Positions 41,941 to 50,313 of a stretch of 64,000 nucleotides of DNA are shown here, piece after piece (the stretch's first letter is position 1; every line of letters starts with the position of its first letter). Below the pieces are notes generated by a model that ran no database searches, had not been told where the DNA came from, and saw only the letters and a program-made list of their open reading frames with translations. Both the position numbers and the translations under genes were made by a program. Source of the DNA: RYN-230 sp963704995 (lineage in GTDB: Bacteria > Actinomycetota > Actinomycetes > Streptosporangiales > Streptosporangiaceae); NCBI GenBank assembly GCA_963704995.1, contig CAVPIM010000009.1, positions 1,302,001 through 1,366,000 on the forward strand. Reading direction: 5' to 3'.

Positions 41941-43150
41941 ATGACGCAGGAGTCGGTGGCGGTCGTCGGGGGACGGGTGGTTCCGGTCACCGGGGATCCG
42001 ATCGACGGCGGGACGGTGCTGGCCGAGGCGGGCCGGATCACCGCGGTCGGCACTGAGCTGGCCGTTCCGCCGGGGGTCCGGGTCATCGACGCGGCAGGCC
42101 GCTGGGTTCTGCCCGGGTTCATCGAGGCCCACGGGCACGTGGGCGTGCACGAGGAAGGCGAGGGCTGGGCCGGCTCGGACACCAACGAGCTGACCGACCC
42201 GGTCACCGCGCAGGTCCGGGCGCTCGACGCGGTCAACCCGGCCGACCTCGGCTTCCGCGACGCGATCAGCGGCGGCGTGCTGGCCGTGAACATCAACCCC
42301 GGTTCGGGCAACCCGATCGGCGGGCAGACGGTCGCGGTCAAATGCTGGGGGCGGACCGTTCGACGAGATGGTGCTGCGCCAGCCGTCCGGGATGAAGTCG
42401 GCCCTGGGCGAGAACCCCAAGCGGGTCTACGGCGAGCAGCACAAGACGCCGAGCACCCGGCTCGGCACGGCCGCGGTGATCCGCGCCGCGCTGGTGGACG
42501 CGGCCAACTACCTCAGCAAGCTGGACAGCGAGGAACGCAAACCGGAAGGCGAGCGCGGCCCGGTCAGCCGGGACCTGAAGCTGGAAGCACTCGGCCGGGT
42601 GCTGCGCCGCGAGATCCCCTGGCGCCAGCACTGCCACCGGGCCGACGACATCGCCACCGCCATGCGGATCGCCGAGGAGTTCGGCTACCAGCTCGTGATC
42701 GACCACGGCACCGAGGCGCACCTGCTGGCCGACATCATCGCGGCCCGGGGCATCCCGGTGGTCCTCGGCCCGCTGCTGACCAGCCGGTCGAAGGTGGAGG
42801 TGCGGAACCGCTCGCTGGCCAACCCCGGCCTGCTCGACCGGGCCGGGGTGACGTTCGCGCTGACCACCGACCACCCGGTCGTGCCGATCAACTTCCTGGC
42901 CTACCAGGCGGCCCTGGCCGTCAAGGAGGGGCTGGCCTGGACGACCGCGGTGCGGGCGCTGACCATCCACCCGGCCCGGATCGCGGGCATCGACGACCGG
43001 CTCGGCTCCCTTGAGCCCGGTAAAGACGCCGACCTGGTCATCTGGTCCGGTGACCCGCTGGACGTGCTGAGCCGCGTCGAGCGCGCGTTCATCGGTGGCG
43101 CGGAGATCTACACGGCCGGGGGCAGCCCGGAGTGGGCCGAACCGCGCTGA
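41941..43150 (+). CDS. Amidohydrolase family protein (frameshifted)
   Basis: ATG 41941 follows GGAGG. The first frame gives VAVVGGRVVPVTGDPIDGG, then VLPGFIEAHGHVGVHEEGEG with the metal-site HxH. At about 42357-42361 one extra T (GTTCGAC for GTCGAC) breaks the frame. The second frame runs from EMVLRQPSGMKSALGENPKR to 43150, with LVIDHGTEAHLLA, FALTTDHPVVPINFLAYQ and SLEPGKDADLVIWSGDPLD. Restored, it is an imidazolonepropionase-type amidohydrolase of ~400 residues; the KSALGENPKR block marks a subgroup of unknown substrate. Regulated by the divergent LysR gene. Confidence 0.78.
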
Positions 43151-43237
43151 CCGGGACCCGGCCTGGCCGGTGCCATCCGGTGCGACCCTGGGCGGCCGGG
43201 CCGCCGAATACCTGGTAACCGAACAATCTGGGGGCGC

Positions 43238-44571
43238 ATGCGCATGTCCGGCACCAGCAGGCTGAACGCCATCGTCGTCGGGGCCGGTCTGGCCGGCCTG
43301 GCCTGCGCGGCCGACCTGGCCGCCGCGGGCGCGGCCGTCACGGTCCTGGAAGCCTCGGACGCCGTGGGCGGCCGGATGCGCACGGATCGGATCAGTACGG
43401 GCCGGATCAGTACGGGCCGGATCAGCACGGGCCGGATCAGCACGGGCCGGACCGGCAGGGGGCACCGGGACGGTTTCCTGCTCGACCGGGGCTTCCAGGT
43501 CTTCAACACGTCTTACCCGCAGGTACGGCGCCGGCTGGACCTGCGCGCCCTGCAGCTGTCCCCGTTCACCCCCGGGATGCTGCTGCACACCGCCGCGGGC
43601 CGCCGGCGGTTCGCCGACCCGACCCGGCGCCCCGGCGACCTGGGCGACCTGGTCCGCGGCCGCCTGACCGGGCCGGCCTGGCCGCGCTGGCCTCGCTCAG
43701 CGCCCGCGACATGCTGCGGCCGGCCTGCCGGCTCAAGCGCGGGCCGGACCAGAGCACGCTGGCCGCGCTGGCCGGCGCCCGGATCCCGGGTGAGCTGATC
43801 GAGGGCCTGTTCCGGCCGTTCCTGGCCGGGGTGTTCCTGGAGGACCAGCTGGAGACCTCGGGCCGCTTCTTCCACCTGGTCTGGCGGAGCATGCTGCGCG
43901 GCACCCTGTGCCTGCCGCGCCGCGGCATCCAGGCCGTCCCCGAGCAGCTGGCCGCGGCGCTGCCCCCGGGCACGGTCCGGCTGGAGACCCCGGTCCGCGC
44001 GCTCACCGGCCCGGGCGTGCTGCTGGCCGACGGCCGCGAACTCCCCGCGGACGCGGTGGTGGTGGCGACCGGGGCCGCCACGGCGGCCGCCCTGCTGCCG
44101 GGGCTGGCCGTCCCCGAGACCCGCACCGTCACGACCGTGTACCACGCGGCCCCGGCCAGCCCGCTCGCTGAGCCGACCCTGCTGGTCGACACCGAGCGGG
44201 AGATCCTCAACACCTGCGTCCTGTCCGAGGTGAGCCCGGGCTACGCGGCCGGCCGGGCGCTGATCTCCAGCTCGGTGCTGGGGGGCGGCGGCTCAGACCG
44301 CGAGCCGGCCGTGCGCCAGAGGCTCGCGGCCCTGTACCAGACCGACACGGCCGGCTGGGAGCACCTGGACAGCTACACCATCGACGGGGCGCTGCCCGCC
44401 ATGCCCGCCCCCGTGCGCCTGAGCCAGCCGGCCCGGGTCGGCACCGCCGGCCGCGAGGGCCCCGGCGGGTCGCGCCGGTACGTGTGCGGCGATCACCGCG
44501 CCACCGGCTCGGTCCAGGGAGCGCTCGCCTCTGGCGCCCGGGCCGCCCGCGAGGTCCTGGCCGATCGCTGA
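43238..44571 (+). CDS. FAD-dependent oxidoreductase, amine/protoporphyrinogen-oxidase type (frameshifted)
   Basis: ATG 43238 (or 43244, 9 nt after GGGGG). The first frame carries AIVVGAGLAGLACAADLAAA and VTVLEASDAVGGRMRT, the FAD dinucleotide and GG motifs. A pentapeptide array (43391-43450) follows and then RDGFLLDRGFQVFNTSYPQV. Near 43670-43690 the frame shifts by one base, and the rest runs in another frame to 44571: GLFRPFLAGVFLEDQLETSG, then YVCGDHRATGSVQGALASGA, the C-terminal FAD signature. It resembles plant-type NAD(P)-binding amine oxidoreductases and squalene/phytoene-related desaturases. The substrate is unknown. Confidence 0.75.
43391..43450. repeat. Four 15-bp tandem repeats in the FAD oxidoreductase gene
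   Basis: ATCAG(T/C)ACGGGCCGG repeats at 43391, 43406, 43421 and 43436, with the T-to-C change shared by the last two. In frame it encodes Arg-Ile-Ser-Thr-Gly repeats inserted just after the FAD-binding segment, where relatives have a short loop. Confidence 0.82.
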
Positions 44572-44588
44572 GCCGCCTTCCAGGCGGC
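44572..44588 (+). terminator. Hairpin directly after the oxidoreductase stop
   Basis: GCCGCCT-TCC-AGGCGGC starts on the base after the TGA at 44571. A 15-bp tandem repeat overlaps its right arm and continues to 44614. It probably ends the oxidoreductase transcript before the serC promoter region. Confidence 0.6.
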
Positions 44589-44725
44589 CGCCCGGCAAGC
44601 GGCTGCCCGGCAAGCGGCCGCCCGCCATCGGGAATCTATCCGCCCGCAATCGGCGATCCAATTGTGTATGCTACGCTCGCGGCGAAACTGGGGCGTCACA
44701 ATAATGGGGGCTCGGGCATAGCATC

Positions 44726-45910
44726 ATGAATGATCGTGTCTTTAATTTCTATGCGGGACCGACCGCCCTGCCGCCTTCCGTGCTGGCCGCCATCGAGCGT
44801 GATCTATTCAATTTCCGGGGCACCGGCATGAGCGTGATGGAGATCAGCCACCGCGCCCCGGAAATTGAGTTCCTGCTGGCCGATACCGCCGAGCGGGCCC
44901 GGCGGCTCCTCGGCCTGGACGCCGGCACCGAGGTCCTGCTGCTCCAGGGCGGCGGGTCGCTGCAGTTCTGCATGATTCCCATGAACTTCTCGGCCCCGGG
45001 GGATCCGGTCGACTACCTGGACACCGGGTACTGGGCCCAGAAATCCATCCGGGAAGCCCAGGCCCTGCACCGCGATGTCGCCATTGCCGCGTCCTCCGCC
45101 GACCAGGACCATACCTATGTCCCGGACACGGCATCCATCCGGGCCCGGCCGGGTGCGCGGTATTGCCATCTCATTTCCAATAATACGGTCGAGGGCACCC
45201 AATTCCATCAGCTGCCGGACACCGGCGTGCCGCTGATCGCCGACATGAGTTCCGATCTGATGTCCGCGCCATTTGACCCGGATTCCTGTGTCATGGCGTA
45301 CGCCCATACCCAGAAGAACATCGGCATCGCGGGCGTCACCCTGGTCCTCGCACGCCGGTCCTGGCTGGACGGCATTCCCGACGGCCTCCCCGCGATCCTG
45401 GACTACCGGACGCACAGCGCGCACCGCTCGAACTACCACACCCCGCCGACCTTCGCGATCTACGTCACCTGGCTCATGCTGGACTGGCTGGAACGCGAGA
45501 TCGGCGGGCTGGCGGCCATGGGCGCCATCAACCGCCAGAAGGCCGCCACGCTCTACGGCTACCTGGACGCCGCGGCGTTCTACCGGTGCCCGGTCCAGCC
45601 CGCCTCGCGCTCGCTGATGAACGTGGTCTTCACCCTGCCCTCGGCGGAGCTGCTCGCGGAGTTCCTGGCCGCGGCGGATCAGGCGGGCCTGGCCGGGCTG
45701 GCCGGGCACCGGAGCATCGGCGGGTGCCGGGCCAGCCTGTTCAACGGCGTCACCCAGGAATCCGTCGATCACCTCGTCAGGTTCCTGGACGCCTTCGCCG
45801 GCCGGCATCAGCGGGGGCGTCCCCGCTCGCTGAGCACACAGGCTGGTTCCCTGGCTCAGCCTGGCTCCCGGTCTCAGCCCGTCTCCCCCTCGCAGCCCGT
45901 CAACGCATAG
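44726..45910 (+). CDS. serC: Phosphoserine aminotransferase-like enzyme (SerC, proteobacterial-type clade)
   Basis: 394 residues; starts MNDRVFNFYAGPTALP. MSVMEISHRAPEIEFLL, VLLLQGGGSLQFCMIPMNF, DYLDTGYWAQKSIREA and SRSLMNVVFTLPS align with SerC. AHTQKNIGIAGVTLV holds the PLP-binding Lys. The sequence follows the E. coli/Bacillus branch rather than the distinct Mycobacterium/Streptomyces SerC branch, so this is likely not the housekeeping copy. A Ser/Gln/Pro tail of ~30 residues is extra. It heads a four-gene unit with E2-like, P450 and GNAT-like genes. It would convert a phosphohydroxy-keto acid to an amino acid; the true substrate may differ. The 44615-44725 leader is lower in GC. Confidence 0.88.
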   Translation: MNDRVFNFYAGPTALPPSVLAAIERDLFNFRGTGMSVMEISHRAPEIEFLLADTAERARRLLGLDAGTEVLLLQGGGSLQFCMIPMNFSAPGDPVDYLDTGYWAQKSIREAQALHRDVAIAASSADQDHTYVPDTASIRARPGARYCHLISNNTVEGTQFHQLPDTGVPLIADMSSDLMSAPFDPDSCVMAYAHTQKNIGIAGVTLVLARRSWLDGIPDGLPAILDYRTHSAHRSNYHTPPTFAIYVTWLMLDWLEREIGGLAAMGAINRQKAATLYGYLDAAAFYRCPVQPASRSLMNVVFTLPSAELLAEFLAAADQAGLAGLAGHRSIGGCRASLFNGVTQESVDHLVRFLDAFAGRHQRGRPRSLSTQAGSLAQPGSRSQPVSPSQPVNA

Positions 45911-45919
45911 GAATCCGGC

Positions 45920-46798
45920 ATGGAGAATCCCCCGGCCACGGAAGTGCCGTGGCCCCGCATCCGCGAGCTGGTCGTCGACGCGCTGACCCTGGGGCACCAG
46001 GTGCACATGGCGCACGGCCTGGTGGAACTGGACATCTCGCGGCCGCTGGCGCTGATCGATGAGTACAAGCCCCAGCTGCCAGACGGGCTGTCTTTCACCG
46101 CCTTCATGGTCTACTGCCTGGGCCACGCCATCGGGCAGCACCCGATGCTGCACGCCTACCGCAAAGGCCGGCGGAAGCTGGTCATCTTCGACGACGTCGA
46201 CGTGAACACGCTGCTCGAGAAGCGCAAGCCGGACGGCTCCCTGATCCCCGTCTTCTATATCGTCCGCGGCGCGGACAAGAAGAGCCTGGCGCAGATCAAT
46301 CACGAGATGCGCGAGGCCTCGCGCAGTGACCTCTACGACGACGCGGGGGTGCGCCAGCGGCGCCGGATCCTGCGGCTGCCGCGCCCCGCACGGCGGGTGA
46401 TCTGGTGGTGGCTGCGCCGCGACCCGGGCCGGCTCAAGCAGCAGTGGGGCACGACGGCCGTGTCCAACGTCGGCTCATTCATCAGCCCGCGCCCCTCGTG
46501 GGGTATCTCGATCTCGTTCCTGACCAGCGTGCTCATCCTCGGCGGGATGTTCGACAAGGTCTACTGGGCCGACGGCGGACCGGAGCCGCGCCGGACGCTC
46601 AGCGCGACCGTCACCGTTAACCACGACGTCGTGGACGGCGCCCCCGGCGCCCGGTTCGGGGAGACCCTGGCCCAGCTGATCGAGGGTGCCGCCGGGCTGG
46701 ATGATGCGTTCCTGGCCGAGGCGCTGGCCCTATGCGCCGCGCGGAGACGGGATGCGCCGCAGCAGCAGGCCGCGGAGATGAAGCATGAGCCCGCCTGA
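45920..46798 (+). CDS. Stand-alone 2-oxoacid dehydrogenase E2-like acyltransferase domain
   Basis: 292 residues starting 9 bp after serC. Only the catalytic CAT-like domain is present, with no lipoyl or peripheral-subunit-binding domain. The catalytic DHRxxDG motif appears as TVNHDVVDGAPGARF, keeping the His and Asp-Gly. GTTAVSNVGSFISPRPSWGI and FTAFMVYCLGHAIGQHPML are further family blocks. Normal E2 acyl transfer needs a lipoyl arm, so this protein probably uses acyl-CoA directly, as chloramphenicol acetyltransferase does. Its neighbours suggest acylation of an amine or alcohol made by the operon. Its end overlaps the P450 start by 14 bp. Confidence 0.82.
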   Translation: MENPPATEVPWPRIRELVVDALTLGHQVHMAHGLVELDISRPLALIDEYKPQLPDGLSFTAFMVYCLGHAIGQHPMLHAYRKGRRKLVIFDDVDVNTLLEKRKPDGSLIPVFYIVRGADKKSLAQINHEMREASRSDLYDDAGVRQRRRILRLPRPARRVIWWWLRRDPGRLKQQWGTTAVSNVGSFISPRPSWGISISFLTSVLILGGMFDKVYWADGGPEPRRTLSATVTVNHDVVDGAPGARFGETLAQLIEGAAGLDDAFLAEALALCAARRRDAPQQQAAEMKHEPA

Positions 46799-48116
46799 CG
46801 CCCCGCCGCTCCGCTTCGGCCTCAGCGAGCTGCGCGCCGACCTGCTCGGCACCCAGAAGCGGCTGATGGCCGAGCATCACGGCTTCGTCCGCTACCGGGT
46901 GCTGCGCCGGGTGTTCACCCTGGTCGCCGACGCCGAGGCCAACCAGCAGATGTTCCTGGGCAAGCTGGGCACCTACCAGCGGAGCCTGCAGCACGACAAC
47001 CTCGCGATGGTGATGGGCTACGGGCTGATCTGCAGCGAGGGCGAGACGTGGCGCAGGCAGCGGCGGCTCATGCAGCCCGCCTTCGACCGGGCCCTGCTGG
47101 AGCGGGTCGTGGAGATCACCGCCCGGCTGATGGGCGAGGTGCTGGACGGGTGGGAGGCGGCCCGCGAGCGCGGTGACACCGTCGAGGTGTACAGCGACAT
47201 GCAGGCTCTCACCATGCGGGTGATCGGCCTGGCGCTGTTCAGCCGCGACCTGCGGACCACCTCCAACGACTTCGCCGAGACGGTGCGGGTCGGGGTGGAA
47301 GTGGTCGGGCTGCGGAACATCAGCCCGGTGGCGCTGCCGCTGTGGCTGCCCATCCGGCTGCACCGGCGGTTCCGCCGCTGCGTGCGGGCCGTGAACCAGT
47401 TCGTGTACGACCGCATCGAGGAGCGCCTGGCCGGCCAGGATGACTACGACGACATCCTGAGCAGCCTGATCCGCTCCTACGGGGATCAGGCCGCGGTAAT
47501 GAAACGGGAACTGCGGGACCAGGTGGTGACGCTGTTCTTCGCCGGGTTCGAGACCACCGGGACCGCGCTGGCCTGGACCTGGCTGCTGCTCAGCGAGAAC
47601 CCCGGCGCGCAGCGGGCCATCCGCGGCGAAGTAGAGCAGGTCCTGGGCGGCCGCGCCCCCCGCTATGACGACCTCAGGTCGCTCAGCTACACCGGGCAGG
47701 TCGTCGAGGAGTCGCTGCGCCTGTACCCGCCGGTCTACAGCATGACCCGGGAGGCGGCGGCCGACGACCGGATAGCCGGGCACGAGATCAGCGCGGGCGA
47801 CAACGTCGTGATCCCGATTCATGCCCTGCACCGGATGGCGGACTACTGGGAAGACCCGGACACGTTCTGCCCGGAACGCTTCGCGCCGGACCGGCTGACC
47901 CGGGAGCAGCGCAAGGCCTACATCCCGTTCTCGGCCGGGCAGCGCAAGTGCATGGGCGCCAACTTCGCCACGGTCGAGATGCTGACCGTGCTGGCGGTGG
48001 CCGCGCCGCGGGTCCGGCTGGGCCTGGAGCCGGGGCACCCGGTGGAGATCGCGGCCTCGGTCACCCAGTACCCCCGGCATGGCCTGCGGATGCGGGTGAT
48101 GCCCCGTGCGGACTGA
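46785..48116 (+). CDS. Cytochrome P450
   Basis: 443 residues from ATG 46785, within the E2-like gene's end. P450 marks: I-helix LFFAGFETTGTALAWTWLLL, ExxR as VVEESLRLYPP, PERF at DTFCPERFAP, and the heme loop FSAGQRKCMG with the Cys ligand. LICSEGETWRRQRRLMQPAF (C-helix WxxxR) is also clear. The sequence looks like a class of long-chain/terpenoid-oxidising bacterial CYPs related to CYP4/CYP102-like clans. No ferredoxin or reductase gene is adjacent. The stop lies inside a 15-bp tandem duplication (48105-48134). It probably oxidises the operon's product. Confidence 0.92.
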   Translation: MSPPDAPPLRFGLSELRADLLGTQKRLMAEHHGFVRYRVLRRVFTLVADAEANQQMFLGKLGTYQRSLQHDNLAMVMGYGLICSEGETWRRQRRLMQPAFDRALLERVVEITARLMGEVLDGWEAARERGDTVEVYSDMQALTMRVIGLALFSRDLRTTSNDFAETVRVGVEVVGLRNISPVALPLWLPIRLHRRFRRCVRAVNQFVYDRIEERLAGQDDYDDILSSLIRSYGDQAAVMKRELRDQVVTLFFAGFETTGTALAWTWLLLSENPGAQRAIRGEVEQVLGGRAPRYDDLRSLSYTGQVVEESLRLYPPVYSMTREAAADDRIAGHEISAGDNVVIPIHALHRMADYWEDPDTFCPERFAPDRLTREQRKAYIPFSAGQRKCMGANFATVEMLTVLAVAAPRVRLGLEPGHPVEIAASVTQYPRHGLRMRVMPRAD

Positions 48117-48158
48117 CACCGTGCGGACTGGCGCCGCGCCCGCTGCTGGGCCGGGGCC

Positions 48159-48740
48159 GTGCCGGGCCTGGCCCAGTACGGCACGCTCGACCCCGGTGAC
48201 CCGGCCCAGGTGGCCGACTACGAGCGCTGCTTCTACGACGCCTACGCCCGTCTCGCGGGCAACACGCTGACCCGGCTGATCTGGGACTTCGACGACGCGG
48301 GCGGGCGGCTGCGGACCCGGATCCGCTACGCCGACCAGGTCGTCTATACCTGGCGGGATCCTGACGGCCTGCTGGTCAGCGCCATGGCGGTCAACCTGGA
48401 CCCGGGGTCTGCCCTCCAGGCCACCGCGTTCGGGTTCGCCCCGCCCGGCGGCCCACCCCGGCCGGCCTCCGGCGGGGACTGCGAGATTCTCAACGTGATG
48501 GCCACGAGCCGGCACCAGGTGCCCGCGCGGTCCAGCTACCACCGCTTCATCCGCGACTTCGGCTACGCGGACCTGGTGTCCCGCGGCTTCGAGATCGCGT
48601 ACTCGACCTGCACCCGGCGGCGGCTGCGGCCCTACCTGTGGCTGGGCGCCGAACTGCTGGCCGAGACCGCTATCGACGGTGAGGAGCGGTTCTTCCTCGC
48701 CTGGCCGCTCCGCGACCTCATCGCCGCAGCCGCGTCCTGA
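48159..48740 (+). CDS. GNAT-like N-acyltransferase domain protein
   Basis: 193 residues from GTG 48159, 42 bp after the P450. The strand order and blocks such as RIRYADQVVYTWRDPDGLLV, GDCEILNVMATSRHQVPARS and YHRFIRDFGYADLVSRGFEI, then RRRLRPYLWLGAELL, look like a GNAT/FeeM-like acyltransferase fold. I do not recognise a named family, and the acetyl-CoA loop is not clear. If an acyltransferase, the operon has two acyl-transfer enzymes of different folds. Confidence in function is low, but the gene is clearly real and co-oriented. Confidence 0.6.
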   Translation: MPGLAQYGTLDPGDPAQVADYERCFYDAYARLAGNTLTRLIWDFDDAGGRLRTRIRYADQVVYTWRDPDGLLVSAMAVNLDPGSALQATAFGFAPPGGPPRPASGGDCEILNVMATSRHQVPARSSYHRFIRDFGYADLVSRGFEIAYSTCTRRRLRPYLWLGAELLAETAIDGEERFFLAWPLRDLIAAAAS

Positions 48741-48884
48741 CCCGGGCGGCCGACCCGACCCCTTCGCCGGGCGGCCGGGGAAGGGCCGGCCGTGCCGCCG
48801 CGTTGACCCCACCAGGGGGTAGTGTCCGCCTCCAGCACCCTGACATGACCGCCAGGCGGACCACCAACGAAGGTGAGGGTATTC

Positions 48885-49766
48885 ATGACGCTGCCGTATG
48901 ACGCGACACCCAAGTTCCAGGACTACGCCCGGCCGGAGATGCTGGTCAGCACCGAGTGGGTGGCCGAGCACCTCGGCGACCCCGGGCTCGTGGTCGCCGA
49001 ATCCGACGAGGACGTGCTGCTCTACGAGACGGGCCACATCCCGCTCGCGGTCAAGCTGGACTGGCACACGGAGCTGAACGACCCGGTCACCCGGGACTAC
49101 GTGGACGGCGCGGGGTTCGCGCGGCTGATGTCGGAGAAGGGCATCTCCCGGGACACCACGCTCGTGCTCTACGGCGACCGGAACAACTGGTGGGCGGCGT
49201 ACGCCCTGTGGGTCGCGACGCTGTTCGGCCACCCCGACGTCCGGCTGCTGGACGGCGGACGGGCCAAGTGGATCGCTGAGGACCGCCCGTTGAGCACGGA
49301 CACGCCGAACCGGCGGCGGGCAGACTACCCGGTGGTGGAGCGGGACGACGCGCCGATCCGGGCGTTCCGTGATGAGGTCCAGGCCCACCTGGGCCAGCCC
49401 ATGATCGACGTACGGTCACCCGGCGAGTACAGCGGCGAACTGCTGCACATGCCGGACTACCCGCAGGAAGGCGCACTGCGCGGCGGGCACATCCCCGGCG
49501 CCAAGAATGTCCCCTGGGCCCGCGCGGCCGCGGAGGACGCCACGTTCCGGTCGCGCCAGGAACTCGAGGCCATCTACGGCGGTGAGGCCGGCCTCAGCCC
49601 CGCCGACGACGTGGTCGTGTACTGCCGGATCGGCGAGCGGTCCAGCCACACCTGGTTCGTCCTGCACCACCTGCTCGGCTACCCGGCCGTGCGTAACTAC
49701 GACGGATCCTGGACCGAGTGGGGGAACAGCGTCCGCGTCCCCATCACCCAGGGAGACAAACCATGA
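48885..49766 (+). CDS. Thiosulfate/3-mercaptopyruvate sulfurtransferase (two rhodanese domains)
   Basis: ATG 48885 after AAGGTGAGGG gives 293 residues. An inactive N-terminal rhodanese half (LVVAESDEDVLLYETGHIP) precedes an active C-terminal half: MIDVRSPGEYSGE, GGHIPGAKNVPWARAA and the catalytic loop VVYCRIGERSSHTWF, with Cys in CRIGERS. It moves sulfane sulfur to an acceptor. The stop overlaps the SufE-like gene's ATG (ATGA), and the two probably hand sulfur to Fe-S or thiolation pathways. An 8-bp inverted repeat (48824-48831 with 48854-48861) sits in the leader. Confidence 0.88.
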   Translation: MTLPYDATPKFQDYARPEMLVSTEWVAEHLGDPGLVVAESDEDVLLYETGHIPLAVKLDWHTELNDPVTRDYVDGAGFARLMSEKGISRDTTLVLYGDRNNWWAAYALWVATLFGHPDVRLLDGGRAKWIAEDRPLSTDTPNRRRADYPVVERDDAPIRAFRDEVQAHLGQPMIDVRSPGEYSGELLHMPDYPQEGALRGGHIPGAKNVPWARAAAEDATFRSRQELEAIYGGEAGLSPADDVVVYCRIGERSSHTWFVLHHLLGYPAVRNYDGSWTEWGNSVRVPITQGDKP

Positions 49767-50200
49767 CAGTTACGCTCAACCCGCGGCTGCAGGACATCGT
49801 CGACGAGTTCGGCGCGGTCCCCGGCCAGGAGAAACTGCAGCTGCTGCTGGAGTTCTCCGACGAGCTGCCGCCGCTGCCGGCCCGCTACGCGGAGCACCGC
49901 GACCGGCTGGAGCCGGTGCCCGAATGCCAGTCCCCGCTGTTCCTGGCGGTCGAGGTGGCCGACGACGGCACCGCTCACCTGTTCTTCGACGCGCCGAGGG
50001 AAGCCCCCACCACCCGCGGGTTCGCGGGCATCCTGGCCACCGGGCTGGACGGGCTGAGCGCGGAGGAGATCCTGGCCACCCCGGCCGAGTTCACCACCCA
50101 GCTGGGCCTGGCGGACCTGGTCAGCCCGCTGCGGCTGCGCGGGATGGCGGCCATGCTGGCCCGGATCAAGCGCCAGATCCAGCAGCAGCAGGCCGCGTAG
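49763..50200 (+). CDS. SufE-family sulfur acceptor protein
   Basis: ATG 49763 overlaps the sulfurtransferase stop; 145 residues. The SufE fold is shown by LQDIVDEFGAVPGQEKLQLL, then the acceptor Cys in VPECQSPLFLAVEV, and GFAGILATGLDGLSAEEIL. SufE takes persulfide from a donor enzyme and passes it on. Pairing with a rhodanese rather than a SufS desulfurase is common in actinobacteria. The length is normal and it is intact. Confidence 0.9.
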   Translation: MTVTLNPRLQDIVDEFGAVPGQEKLQLLLEFSDELPPLPARYAEHRDRLEPVPECQSPLFLAVEVADDGTAHLFFDAPREAPTTRGFAGILATGLDGLSAEEILATPAEFTTQLGLADLVSPLRLRGMAAMLARIKRQIQQQQAA

Positions 50201-50252
50201 CGGTCCGCGGACGCCCACTAGCACCACCCCCGCAGCTACCTGTCGTTCGTTG

Positions 50253-50269
50253 TTGCAAGTAAATTGCAG
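50253..50269. promoter_or_regulatory. Nur (nickel uptake regulator) box overlapping a promoter
   Basis: TTGCAA-GTAAA-TTGCAG matches the Streptomyces Nur box TTGCAA-N5-TTGCAA except for one base. The first half is also a possible -35 (50253-50258), with TAGTCT at 50277-50282 as a -10 at 18 bp. Nickel-bound Nur would block this promoter, which drives the permease starting at 50314. Confidence 0.7.
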
Positions 50270-50313
50270 TAAGACCTAGTCTGGTGCGACGACCCCGGCA
50301 GGAAGGTGCCCCG

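Noticed and set aside
46617..49388. A 923-codon open frame on the minus strand opposite the P450 region
   Set aside because: It mirrors four well-supported plus-strand genes, has no family motif and is rich in Arg/Pro/Gly/His as expected from antisense reading of GC-rich codons.
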